Assembly: GCF_003751445.1 (NCBI RefSeq)
Contig: NZ_RJUU01000003.1
Location: forward strand, 682,001 to 746,000
Source of the DNA: Streptomyces sp. 840.1
GTDB taxonomy: Bacteria; Actinomycetota; Actinomycetes; Streptomycetales; Streptomycetaceae
Reading direction: 5' to 3'
DNA: 64,000 bases
The position numbers and the translations under genes are program-made. The notes under the pieces were generated by a model that saw only the letters and a list, made by a program, of their open reading frames with translations, was not told the origin of the DNA and searched no databases. Positions 35,763-43,686 of the stretch are shown piece by piece (the first letter of the stretch is position 1; each line of letters starts with the position of its first letter).

Positions 35763-36764
35763 TCAGGTCTGGCGCAGCGGCGTGTAGGCCTCGCCCTGCA
35801 GGCCGAACGTCCAGGCGACGCCCTCCTTCGCGGTCCGGATCGCGGGCGGAACCCGCAGCCAGTAGGTGCGGTGCGTCCCGTCCGGCTCCGGGGTGGAGTT
35901 GACCACCTCGACCATGACCACGTCCTCGTCGCCGTCCAGCGCGATCCGCCACAGGATGCCCGTCTCGTCCCGGTGGACCGGTTCGGCGCGCGACTCCGTG
36001 AGGTAGCGGTCGTATCCGTAGAACTCCAGCATCACGCGGCGCAGTTCCGCGTTCTCCTCGGCCCGGATCCGCTCGGGGGTGAGCGCGGTCAGCTCCGCCA
36101 GGAACTCGGCGGGCACCGGCATGCCGCGCCAGGCGTACAGCCCGAACCCGTCCCGGTAGGAGAGCGCGGGACCGTCGCCCCGGTCGAGCCGCCCCGCCTC
36201 GTCGCGGTACAGCTCCCCGGGGCGCTCGCTGATCACCACGGTGCGCTCGTAGGGCCACCACCAGCCCGCGTTCCTGGCCACCGCCGCCAGTCCGTCGAGC
36301 CGGTCGCCCCGGCCGTCGAACGCGGCGAGCCAGGCCGCGTCGTGCTGGCCGAGGACCGCGTCCAGGAGGAGCAGCCGCACATCCGGCTCGTCCTCGGGCC
36401 GCTCGGCCGCCTCGGCGACGACGGCGGCCCGTATCCGGTCGGCGAGCGCCGCCGTGGTCTCCCACAGCTGGGCACCGGTGGCGGACCAGAGCGCGGACCA
36501 GCCGGCCGGGCCCAGCTCGTCGTACATCCGGCGCCGTTCGTCCGCCCAGGGCCGGGTCCTCACCTCCTCGCGGACCGAACGGCCCGCGCCGGTCAGCTTC
36601 TTCAGGATGCCGACGGCCTCCCTGGGCGAATCGGCCCAGACGAACTCCGCCGGCTCTGCCAGCCCGGCGTTGCGGTAGGCGAGCCGCACCCCGTCCTCGG
36701 CCGCCGGCCGGTCCGCCGCACCGGTCGCCGCCGCCACGGCCCGCCATGAGTCCACGTACTGCAT
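35763..36764 (-). CDS. DUF6745 domain-containing protein
   Basis: This 333-residue soluble protein of unknown function has the DUF6745 pattern: GWWWPYERTVVISERPGELY-RDEAGRL, then GPALSYRDGFGLYAWRGMPV, EFYGYDRYLTES, and a final VAWTFGLQGEAYTPLRQT. The N-terminal half is helical and acidic. No catalytic motif is recognised. In other actinobacteria it usually sits next to the small GHAH-motif protein encoded just upstream, as here. The pair is divergent from the STM4015 cluster. Confidence 0.8.
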   Translation of the reverse strand: MQYVDSWRAVAAATGAADRPAAEDGVRLAYRNAGLAEPAEFVWADSPREAVGILKKLTGAGRSVREEVRTRPWADERRRMYDELGPAGWSALWSATGAQLWETTAALADRIRAAVVAEAAERPEDEPDVRLLLLDAVLGQHDAAWLAAFDGRGDRLDGLAAVARNAGWWWPYERTVVISERPGELYRDEAGRLDRGDGPALSYRDGFGLYAWRGMPVPAEFLAELTALTPERIRAEENAELRRVMLEFYGYDRYLTESRAEPVHRDETGILWRIALDGDEDVVMVEVVNSTPEPDGTHRTYWLRVPPAIRTAKEGVAWTFGLQGEAYTPLRQT

Positions 36765-36864
36765 CTTCTTCCCCGTCCCCTGTTGCCTGTGCCGTGCCCC
36801 GTTATGGGCGTTCTCGGATCGCGCGTCGCCGCCGGCCCCTGCGGGCCCGGCAGGCGAAGGCCGC

Positions 36865-37191
36865 TCAGTCCGCGACGATGCGGACCGCCCCCGGTGCGTA
36901 CTCCCGCTGGCGCACCACGCGGAACCAGCCCTTCGGCAGCGGGATGACCGCGTGTTCCTCGTGCACCACCCGCCCGCCGTCGGGGAGGTGGAGCAGCATC
37001 GGGCCGAACACCCCGGCCTCCCGGATCAGCCGTCCCGGTCCGGGCACCGCGTGCGCGTGTCCGGTGACCTCGCCGAGCGCGAGCACCAGCCGGCCCCGCC
37101 CGTCGCGCAGTTCGCCAGGTGCGTCCAGGAGGTTCGACGGCACCTCGGACTCCTCCAGCGCCATGATCAGCACATCGCCCTGCCGGTACAC
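36865..37191 (-). CDS. Small beta-rich protein with GHAH and HEEHA motifs
   Basis: This 108-residue protein begins YRQGDVLIMALEESEVPSNL, and has LGEVTGHAHAVPGPG, then VVHEEHAVIPLPKGWFRVVR and QREYAPGAVR. The paired histidine motifs (GHAH, HEEHA) could bind a metal, in a cupin-like or jelly-roll fold; this is inference. Small proteins with this signature are a partner of DUF6745. GTG 37191 is preceded by GGAGGGGAG. Function unknown. Confidence 0.75.
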   Translation of the reverse strand: MYRQGDVLIMALEESEVPSNLLDAPGELRDGRGRLVLALGEVTGHAHAVPGPGRLIREAGVFGPMLLHLPDGGRVVHEEHAVIPLPKGWFRVVRQREYAPGAVRIVAD

Positions 37192-37270
37192 AGACGTCTC
37201 CCCTCCGGACCGGCACCCGCTGTGCCGGCCACGAGGAAAACGCTACGGCGGGGGTCTGACAACCGGCCCC

Positions 37271-37299
37271 GGAGCACCGGGCGGTGGGGCCGGTGCTCC
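37271..37299. repeat. Inverted repeat in the divergent region upstream of the STM4015 cluster
   Basis: GGAGCACCGG and its exact complement CCGGTGCTCC flank a nine-base centre, between the small GHAH gene and the first STM4015 gene. It could be a regulator site or an attenuating hairpin in one of the leaders. TTGTCA at 37302-37307 might be a -35 box facing the cluster. Confidence 0.45.
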
Positions 37300-37366
37300 C
37301 GTTGTCAGTGGCTGTTGATAGACCTTGCGGACATCAACCCGTCACCGTCATCAGGAGCCCAGGGCC

Positions 37367-38317
37367 ATGTCCGATGTGGACCACCTGCACGAGCTGCTCG
37401 GCCTTCCGGCCGTCGACTTCCAGCACGACGCGAGCGACGGGATGCGGCCTCCCGCCGGTGCGGTGGCCTGGCGCGTCTTCGTCGAGCCCTACGAGGACGA
37501 CCGCACCTGGGAGCAGGAGTTCGACTCGTTCCTGGCAGCCGTCGATCCGGCCGGGGTGCGCGCGCTGATCATCGGGCAGTGGGGGGAGTCGTACGAGGAG
37601 GACTCGTCGTACCCGATCGGTCTCGTGGTGGCCGCCGCCGACCGGCTGACGTCGCTCGAGGCGGTGTTCGTCGCAGATCTGACGATGGAGGAGTCGGAGA
37701 TCTCCTGGATCCAGCAGAGCGATGTCACCGCGCTGCTGGCCGCCTACCCCGCACTGGTGGAGCTCGGGGTGCGCGGCGGTACCGATCTCGTCTTCCCGCC
37801 CACCCGGCACGAGCACCTTCGCTCGCTCACCGTCGAGACCGGCGGACTGCCGGTCGAGGTGGTCCGCGGGGTGCTGGACAGCGAGTTGCCCGCGCTGGAG
37901 AAGCTCGACCTCTGGCTGGGTGTCTCCGCCTACGGCGGCGACGCCGATGTGGCGGACCTCGCGCCACTGCTGTCCGGCACCCGGTTCCCGGCCCTGCACC
38001 ATCTCGGCCTGCGCAACAGCGAGGTGGAGAACGAGATAGCGGCGGCCATGGCCTCGGCGCCGCTCGTGGCCCGGCTGCGCACCCTCGACCTGTCGTGCGG
38101 CACGCTCGGGGACGAGGGCGCGGCCGCGCTCCTCGAGGGCCAGCCGCTGACCCATCTCGACGTGCTCGACCTGCACCACCACTTCCTCAGCGAGCAGGTG
38201 GAGCGCCGGATCGCCGACGCCCTGGAACCGCACGGAGTGCGGGTCGACCTGTCGGACCGCTGCGAGCCGTGGGACGACGGCGGGCCCGAGGGCCGTTACA
38301 CCACGGTGTCGGAGTGA
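37367..38317 (+). CDS. STM4015 family leucine-rich protein, copy 1
   Basis: This 316-residue protein has the STM4015 layout: VDHLHELLGLPAVDF at the N-terminus, PAGAVAWRVFVEPYEDDRTW, then leucine-rich repeats (LPALEKLDLWLGVSAYGGDA, FPALHHLGLRNSEVENEIAA, RLRTLDLSCGTLGDEGAAAL, THLDVLDLHHHFLS). The repeats form a curved binding surface in this family. No enzymatic motif is visible. It opens the STM4011-4015-type operon, with AGGAG upstream of the ATG. The neighbour encodes a paralogue. The function of the family is not established; binding a peptide, protein or cluster product is plausible. Confidence 0.82.
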   Translation: MSDVDHLHELLGLPAVDFQHDASDGMRPPAGAVAWRVFVEPYEDDRTWEQEFDSFLAAVDPAGVRALIIGQWGESYEEDSSYPIGLVVAAADRLTSLEAVFVADLTMEESEISWIQQSDVTALLAAYPALVELGVRGGTDLVFPPTRHEHLRSLTVETGGLPVEVVRGVLDSELPALEKLDLWLGVSAYGGDADVADLAPLLSGTRFPALHHLGLRNSEVENEIAAAMASAPLVARLRTLDLSCGTLGDEGAAALLEGQPLTHLDVLDLHHHFLSEQVERRIADALEPHGVRVDLSDRCEPWDDGGPEGRYTTVSE

Positions 38318-38324
38318 TGGGACG

Positions 38325-39293
38325 TTGAACAGCATCGAACACCCCGAGATGTTCCACGGCCTGCCCGTGCTGACCCTGCCGGCCGGGGACGTCGCGGGCG
38401 CGCCCGCTCTGCCCCCGGCCGGGTCGGTGGCCTGGCGGCTGGACTGCGGACAGGACGGGGTGCCGTTCCCGGAGCTCTGGCAGCACTTCCTCGACACGGT
38501 CGACCCGGCAGGGGTCCGGGCCCTGCTGATCGGCCCCTGGTGGGAGGACGACTACTCGGTTCTCGCCCCGGTCGTCGAGCGGCTCGTCGCCGGGGCCGGC
38601 CGGTTCACTGATCTGCGCGCGCTGTTCCTCGCCGATGTGGCCGGTGAGGAGTGCGAGGTGTCGTGGCTCGCCATGTGCGACATCACTCCGGTCCTCGATG
38701 CGTTTCCGCTCCTGGAGGAGCTGACCGTGCGCGGCGGCGGGGACAGCGTCCCCGAGGAGGCGAACCTGGAGCTGCGCCCGGTGCGGCACGAGGCGCTGAA
38801 GTCGCTGAGGTTCGAGTCCGGCGGTCTGCCGGGACATGTCGTTAGGGCGGTCGGGTCCTGCGAGCTGCCCGCGCTGGAAAGGCTGGAGCTCTGGCTCGGC
38901 GTCGGCTGGTACGGCGGTGACGCCACGGTCGAGGATCTGCGGCCGCTCCTGGCCGGTGGTGGCCTTCCGCGCCTTCGCCATCTCGGTCTGCAGAACAGCG
39001 AGATCCAGGACGAGATCGCCTCGGCGGTGTCCGGCGCCCCGGTGGTCGCCCGGCTGGAGTCGCTCGCCCTCTCCATGGGCACCCTCAGCGACGCGGGAGC
39101 CACGGCCCTGCTCAACGGTCAGCCGCTCACCCACCTCACCTCGCTGGACCTGTCCCACCACTACCTCACCGGTCCGGTGGCGGACCGCCTCCGGGAGTCG
39201 TTCGCCAGGTCGGGCACCCGGCTCGATCTCGACGGGGCGGACTACTGGGATCCCGAGGGCGACGAGCCCCGCTATGTCGCGGTCAGTGGATAG
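38325..39293 (+). CDS. STM4015 family leucine-rich protein, copy 2
   Basis: This 322-residue paralogue follows copy 1 after seven bases. It shares PAGSVAWRLDCG, WLGVGWYGGDATVEDLRPLL, RLRHLGLQNSEIQDEIASAV and HLTSLDLSHHYLTGPVADRL with copy 1, and is clearly homologous throughout by eye. The TTG start at 38325 is supported because the first 15 residues (MNSIEHPEMFHGLPV) align with those of copy 1. Its extra charged insert RGGGDSVPEEANLELRPVRH is absent from copy 1. Two diverged copies may bind different partners. Confidence 0.8.
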   Translation: MNSIEHPEMFHGLPVLTLPAGDVAGAPALPPAGSVAWRLDCGQDGVPFPELWQHFLDTVDPAGVRALLIGPWWEDDYSVLAPVVERLVAGAGRFTDLRALFLADVAGEECEVSWLAMCDITPVLDAFPLLEELTVRGGGDSVPEEANLELRPVRHEALKSLRFESGGLPGHVVRAVGSCELPALERLELWLGVGWYGGDATVEDLRPLLAGGGLPRLRHLGLQNSEIQDEIASAVSGAPVVARLESLALSMGTLSDAGATALLNGQPLTHLTSLDLSHHYLTGPVADRLRESFARSGTRLDLDGADYWDPEGDEPRYVAVSG

Positions 39294-40431
39294 CGACCCG
39301 CCGCGCTTCGCGGTCGTGGGCAATCCCGGCAACCGCCGCGTCGGCCTCTTCCAGGAGGCCGTGCGAGCCGCCGGGCTGCCCCCGGCCCGCCCCGTGTCCT
39401 GGCTCGACGTGCTGGACGGGGCGGCGGTCTTCCGGCCCGGGGAGACCGTGCGCATCGACTCCCCCGGTGAGGACGCCGAGGTCGAACGGCTGCTGCGGGA
39501 CGTCGAGGACCCGACCAGGGTGGAGGGTTCGTCCCGCTGGTACGCCCGGTTCACCACCGCCGTACGGGAGGTGGCTCGGGCCGCGGCCGAGGCCGGTGCG
39601 GTCCTGCTGGACGACCCCGGTGACCTCGCGGTGCTGTTCGACAAGCGGCTGTGCCACGGCGTGCTGGACGCGGCGGGCGTGCCGGTGCCCGCCTCGCCCA
39701 CGTCGGGGCCCGCCGCGCCGCCCGTGCGCGGCTGGGCGGATGTGCGGGGCCTGATGGCCGACCACCGGATGCCGAGGGTGTTCGTGAAGCCCGCGCACGG
39801 GTCCTCCGCCTCGGGGGTGCTCGCCGTGGAGACGGCCGGCCCCGGCCGGGTGCGGGCGACCACCTCGGTCGAACGGGACGGGGCCGGCCGGCTCCACAAC
39901 TCGCTCCGCGTGCGCCGGCTCACGACGGAGGGCGAGGTCGCGGCGATCGTCGACGCGCTCGCGCCGGACGGTCTGCACGTCGAACGCTGGCTGCCGAAGG
40001 CCTCGCAGCGCGGCCGGGCCGCGGATCTGCGGGTCGTGGTGGTGGACGGCCGCGCCACCCATGCCGTCGTCCGCACCAGCCCCTCCCCCATGACCAATCT
40101 GCACCTCGGGGGTGTTCGCGGCGATCTGGACGAGGCGCGGGCCGCCACCGAGGCGGCGGGCGGCAGCTGGCGCGAGGCCCTGGCGGTGTGCGAGCGGGCG
40201 GGCGCCGCCTTCCCGGACACACTGTGCGTGGGCGTCGACCTGCTGCCCGCGACCGGCTGGCGGCGCTTCGCCGTCGGCGAGGTCAACGCCTTCGGTGACC
40301 TGCTGCCGCGACTGACAGGTCTGCCGGGCAGCGGCGCCGAGGGCCTGGACACCTACGCCGCGCAGGTCGCCGCCGTACTGGACAGAGCACAGAACAGAGC
40401 AGGGAACCACCGTGTCGACGCAGCATCCTGA
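39274..40431 (+). CDS. STM4014 family protein, ATP-grasp-like
   Basis: This 385-residue protein resembles ATP-grasp enzymes, which activate a carboxylate with ATP. Visible elements are a Rossmann-like N-terminus (FAVVGNPGNRRVGLFQEAVR), a central lysine stretch VFVKPAHGSSASGVLAV, HVERWLPKASQRGRAADLRV and an acidic metal-binding end (CVGVDLLPATGWRRFAVGEV-NAFGDLL). It overlaps the upstream gene by 20 bases; GTG at 39286 is a possible alternative start. It overlaps the next gene by 20 bases. It probably ligates an amino or carboxylate group in the cluster's unknown product. Confidence 0.8.
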   Translation: MSRSVDSDPPRFAVVGNPGNRRVGLFQEAVRAAGLPPARPVSWLDVLDGAAVFRPGETVRIDSPGEDAEVERLLRDVEDPTRVEGSSRWYARFTTAVREVARAAAEAGAVLLDDPGDLAVLFDKRLCHGVLDAAGVPVPASPTSGPAAPPVRGWADVRGLMADHRMPRVFVKPAHGSSASGVLAVETAGPGRVRATTSVERDGAGRLHNSLRVRRLTTEGEVAAIVDALAPDGLHVERWLPKASQRGRAADLRVVVVDGRATHAVVRTSPSPMTNLHLGGVRGDLDEARAATEAAGGSWREALAVCERAGAAFPDTLCVGVDLLPATGWRRFAVGEVNAFGDLLPRLTGLPGSGAEGLDTYAAQVAAVLDRAQNRAGNHRVDAAS

Positions 40432-41284
40432 ACCCCCGTCCGGCGTCCTGGACGCCCCGAACCCGGATATGAGCGAGGTCGTCGGCCGCGACGACCTGCT
40501 GCTCGTCACCCTGGACACCCTGCGGTACGACGTGGCGGTGGAGCTCGCCGCCGCCGGCCGTATCCCGAACCTGGCCCGGCACCTGCCGGCCGGGGGCTGG
40601 GAGCGGCGGCACGCCCCGGGGAGCTTCACGTACGCCTCGCACCAGGCGATCTTCGCGGGGTTCCTGCCCACACCGGCCGCTCCGGGGCCCCATCCTCGGC
40701 TGTTCGCCGCCCGGTTCGCGGGCAGCGAGACCACCGCGGAGCGCACTTTCGTCTTCGACGCCCCCGATCTGGTCTCGGGCCTGGCCTCGGCCGGGTACCG
40801 CACGGTGTGCATCGGAGGTGTCGGGTTCTTCAACCGGCAGGGCGCCCTGGGCTCGGTGCTGCCCGGGATGTTCCAGGAGGCGCACTGGGAGCCCGAGTTC
40901 GGTGTGGCGTCCGAGACGTCCTTCGAGGCGCAGGTGGCCCGTGCCGAGCGTGTCGTCGAGCTGCTCCCGGCCGAGCAGCGGCTGTTCCTGTTCGTCAACG
41001 TCTCCGCGTTGCACCAGCCGAACTGGTTCCACCGGCCGGGGGCCACCCGGGACGCAGGCGACAGCCGCGCGACCCACGCCGCCGCGCTGGAGTACGTCGA
41101 CGCCCATATCGGCCGGCTCTTCGCCGCCGCGAGCAGCCGCCGCCGCGCCTTCGCCATCGTCTGCTCCGACCACGGCACGGCGTACGGCGACGACGGCTAC
41201 ACCGGTCACCGGCTCGGGCACGAGTCCGTCTGGACCGTTCCTTACGCCCATTTCTTCCTGGAAGCGGGGGCCACAGCCCGATGA
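40412..41284 (+). CDS. STM4013/SEN3800 family hydrolase (alkaline phosphatase superfamily)
   Basis: This 290-residue protein has the metal site of sulfatase/phosphatase-type hydrolases: the Asp and Thr of VTLDTLRYDV (a threonine where sulfatases use a cysteine), and SDHGTAYGDDGYTGHRLGHE at the C-terminal end with the second Asp-His pair. No signal peptide is visible, so it acts in the cytoplasm. Likely substrates are a phosphate or phosphonate ester. GTG start has AGGGAA ahead and overlaps STM4014 by 20 bases; its stop overlaps the radical SAM start as ATGA. Confidence 0.8.
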   Translation: MSTQHPEPPSGVLDAPNPDMSEVVGRDDLLLVTLDTLRYDVAVELAAAGRIPNLARHLPAGGWERRHAPGSFTYASHQAIFAGFLPTPAAPGPHPRLFAARFAGSETTAERTFVFDAPDLVSGLASAGYRTVCIGGVGFFNRQGALGSVLPGMFQEAHWEPEFGVASETSFEAQVARAERVVELLPAEQRLFLFVNVSALHQPNWFHRPGATRDAGDSRATHAAALEYVDAHIGRLFAAASSRRRAFAIVCSDHGTAYGDDGYTGHRLGHESVWTVPYAHFFLEAGATAR

Positions 41285-42642
41285 ACAGCCCGTACTCCCC
41301 CCGCCCCTACCAGAGTTACGTCTACGCCTACCCGCACAAGACGGCGTACGGCAGGCTGTCCGAGCACCCCGGCGGGCGGCCCGCGCTGAGCGAGCTGTGG
41401 GCCGGGGAACGCAAGGACGCGCTCTCGCTCTACCTCCACATACCGTTCTGCGAGGTCCGCTGCGGCTTCTGCAACCTCTTCACCCGGGTCGGCGCCCCCG
41501 ACGAGCTCACCACCCGCTACCTGGACGCGCTGGACCGGCAGGCGACGGCCGTGCGGGACGCGCTGGACGACGCCGAACCGGTGCGTTTCGCCGCGGCGGC
41601 CTTCGGCGGCGGTACCCCGACCTTCCTGACGGCGGGTGAGCTGGAGCGCCTGTGCGACATAGCGGAGAAGCGGATGGGCGCCGATCTCCGCTCGGTGCCC
41701 CTGTCGGTCGAGACGTCACCGTCGACCGCGACCGCCGACCGGCTGGCCGTGCTGGCCGAGCGGGGGGCCACCAGGATCAGCATCGGTGTGCAGAGCTTCG
41801 TCGAGGACGAGGCACGTGCGGCGGTCCGTCCGCAGCGCCGGGCGGACGTCGAAACCGCCCTGGGGCTGATCCGGGACGCCCGCATCCCGGTCCTCAACAT
41901 CGACCTGATCTACGGCATCGACGGCCAGGACGAGGCGAGCTGGCAGACCTCCCTGGACGCGGCGCTCCAGTGGCGTCCGGAGGAGCTGTACCTCTACCCG
42001 CTGTACGTGCGTCCGCTGACCGGTCTCGGCCGGACCGGCGCCTCGGCGGCGGAAGCGGAGTCCGCCTGGGACGAGCAGCGGCTGCGGCTGTACCGGGCCG
42101 GGCGCGATCATCTCCTGGCGCACGGCTACGAGCAGGTGTCGATGCGGATGTTCCGGCGGGCCGGTGCCCCGGCTGCCGAGGGCCCCGACGACTACGCCTG
42201 CCAGACCGACGGGATGATCGGGCTGGGCTGCGGCGCCCGCTCGTACACCTCGCGGCTGCACTACTCCTTCGACTACGCGGTCCGGATGCGGGAGGTGCGG
42301 TCCATCATCGACGGCTACACGGCGACCGAGGACTTCACCCGCGCGGAGGTGGGCCGGTACACCGACGGCGACGAGGCGCGCCGCCGTCATCTGCTGCAGT
42401 CGGTCCTCCAGGCCGGGGGGCTGCGGCTGTCGGAGTACCGCGAGCGGTTCGGCAGCGGCCCCGAGGAGGACTTCCCCGCTGAGCTGGCCCTGTTCGAGGA
42501 GCGGGGCTGGCTCGATCCGGACGCTCCGGCCGCCGGGCTGCTGCGCCTGTCCCCCGAGGGGCTGGCGCACTCCGACGCGCTGGGCCCCGACCTCTTCTCC
42601 CCTGCCGTGCGGGCCGCGATGGCCTCGTACGAGCTGAAGTGA
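41281..42642 (+). CDS. STM4012 family radical SAM protein (HemN-like)
   Basis: This 453-residue enzyme carries the radical SAM cluster motif C57-x3-C61-x2-C64 in IPFCEVRCGFC, followed by GGGTPTFLTAGEL and SVETSPSTATADRL, the HemN-like order. The second SAM-contact region (GVQSFVEDE) and the C-terminal HemN helical domain (YASYELK end) are present. HemN-type members include coproporphyrinogen dehydrogenases, haem chaperones and methyl/cyclopropyl-forming enzymes, so the chemistry here is open. ATG coupling to the hydrolase gene and tight spacing to the next gene suggest a joint complex or pathway. Confidence 0.85.
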   Translation: MNSPYSPRPYQSYVYAYPHKTAYGRLSEHPGGRPALSELWAGERKDALSLYLHIPFCEVRCGFCNLFTRVGAPDELTTRYLDALDRQATAVRDALDDAEPVRFAAAAFGGGTPTFLTAGELERLCDIAEKRMGADLRSVPLSVETSPSTATADRLAVLAERGATRISIGVQSFVEDEARAAVRPQRRADVETALGLIRDARIPVLNIDLIYGIDGQDEASWQTSLDAALQWRPEELYLYPLYVRPLTGLGRTGASAAEAESAWDEQRLRLYRAGRDHLLAHGYEQVSMRMFRRAGAPAAEGPDDYACQTDGMIGLGCGARSYTSRLHYSFDYAVRMREVRSIIDGYTATEDFTRAEVGRYTDGDEARRRHLLQSVLQAGGLRLSEYRERFGSGPEEDFPAELALFEERGWLDPDAPAAGLLRLSPEGLAHSDALGPDLFSPAVRAAMASYELK

Positions 42643-42649
42643 GCCCCGG

Positions 42650-43531
42650 ATGGACCTGACGATTCTCTACCGGGGCCCGCTCGCGTCGTGCGACTACGAC
42701 TGCCCGTACTGCCCGTTCGCCAAGCGGCGCGACAGCCGGGAGCAGCTGCGGGCCGACCGGGCCGCGCTGGAGCGGTTCACGGCGTGGGCGGCGGCGCAGC
42801 GGGGTGACCGGATCTCGGTGCTGTTCACACCGTGGGGCGAAGGGCTGGTGCGCTCCTGGTACCGCCGGGCGATGGTCGAGCTGGCCGGGCTGCCGCACAT
42901 CCGCCGGGTGGCGATCCAGACGAACCTGAGCGGGCGCACGCAGTGGCTCGCCGAGGCGGGAGCCGCGGGCCGGGACAAGCTCGCGCTCTGGTGCACGTAC
43001 CACCCGGGGCAGACCCCGTACGAGCGTTTCCTGGACAGGTGCGGGGAGTTGAGGTCCCTGGGGATCCGGCACAGCGTCGGCGTGGTCGGTCTGGAGGATC
43101 ATCTCGACGAGGCCCGGCGGCTGCGGACGGCGCTTCCCGAGGAGGTGTATCTCTGGGTCAACGCAGCGGAGGGGCACACCTACACGGACGAGGAGGCCGG
43201 CCGGTGGACGGAGATCGACCCGCTGTTCCCGTACAGCCGCCATCCGCACCGTTCTGCCGGGCTGCCCTGCCGCACCGGTGAGTCCGTGATCTCGGTGGAC
43301 GGGGACGGCACGGTGCGCCGCTGCCACTTCGTCCGGGCCGAGCTCGGCAATCTGTATGACGGCAGCTACCGGGACGCGCTGGGCCCTCGGGCGTGCCCGC
43401 TGGCGGTGTGCGACTGCCATATCGGCTACGTCCATCTGGAGACGCTGCCGCTGTACGACGTCTTCGCGGGCGGGGTGCTGGAGCGCGTGCCGGCACGGCC
43501 GCTGCTCGGCCTCGGGCGGGCGCGGGCGTAG
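42650..43531 (+). CDS. STM4011 family radical SAM protein
   Basis: This 293-residue protein has C14-x3-C18-x2-C21 in ASCDYDCPYC for the 4Fe-4S cluster that cleaves SAM. Extra cysteines near the C-terminus (SAGLPCRTGESVI, RRCHFVRAELG, ACPLAVCDCHIGY) look like ligands of one auxiliary Fe-S cluster. The start ATG follows the STM4012 stop by seven bases. It closes the operon; a weak hairpin (CCGCTGCC...GGCAGCGG) lies 65 bases after. Product and substrate are unknown. Confidence 0.85.
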   Translation: MDLTILYRGPLASCDYDCPYCPFAKRRDSREQLRADRAALERFTAWAAAQRGDRISVLFTPWGEGLVRSWYRRAMVELAGLPHIRRVAIQTNLSGRTQWLAEAGAAGRDKLALWCTYHPGQTPYERFLDRCGELRSLGIRHSVGVVGLEDHLDEARRLRTALPEEVYLWVNAAEGHTYTDEEAGRWTEIDPLFPYSRHPHRSAGLPCRTGESVISVDGDGTVRRCHFVRAELGNLYDGSYRDALGPRACPLAVCDCHIGYVHLETLPLYDVFAGGVLERVPARPLLGLGRARA

Positions 43532-43686
43532 CTCCCGGGGCGCGGATCGCCCGCCCCTGGCTGGCGTGGGCGCCGCTGCCGGTCCCGGGCAGCGGCCTGT
43601 AACCTGCACCCGTTCGATGATCGGACGATCACAGGTACGGGGATGCGGGCACGGGGCGGGCGTCCAGGGGGATCACGGGGGTTTCG

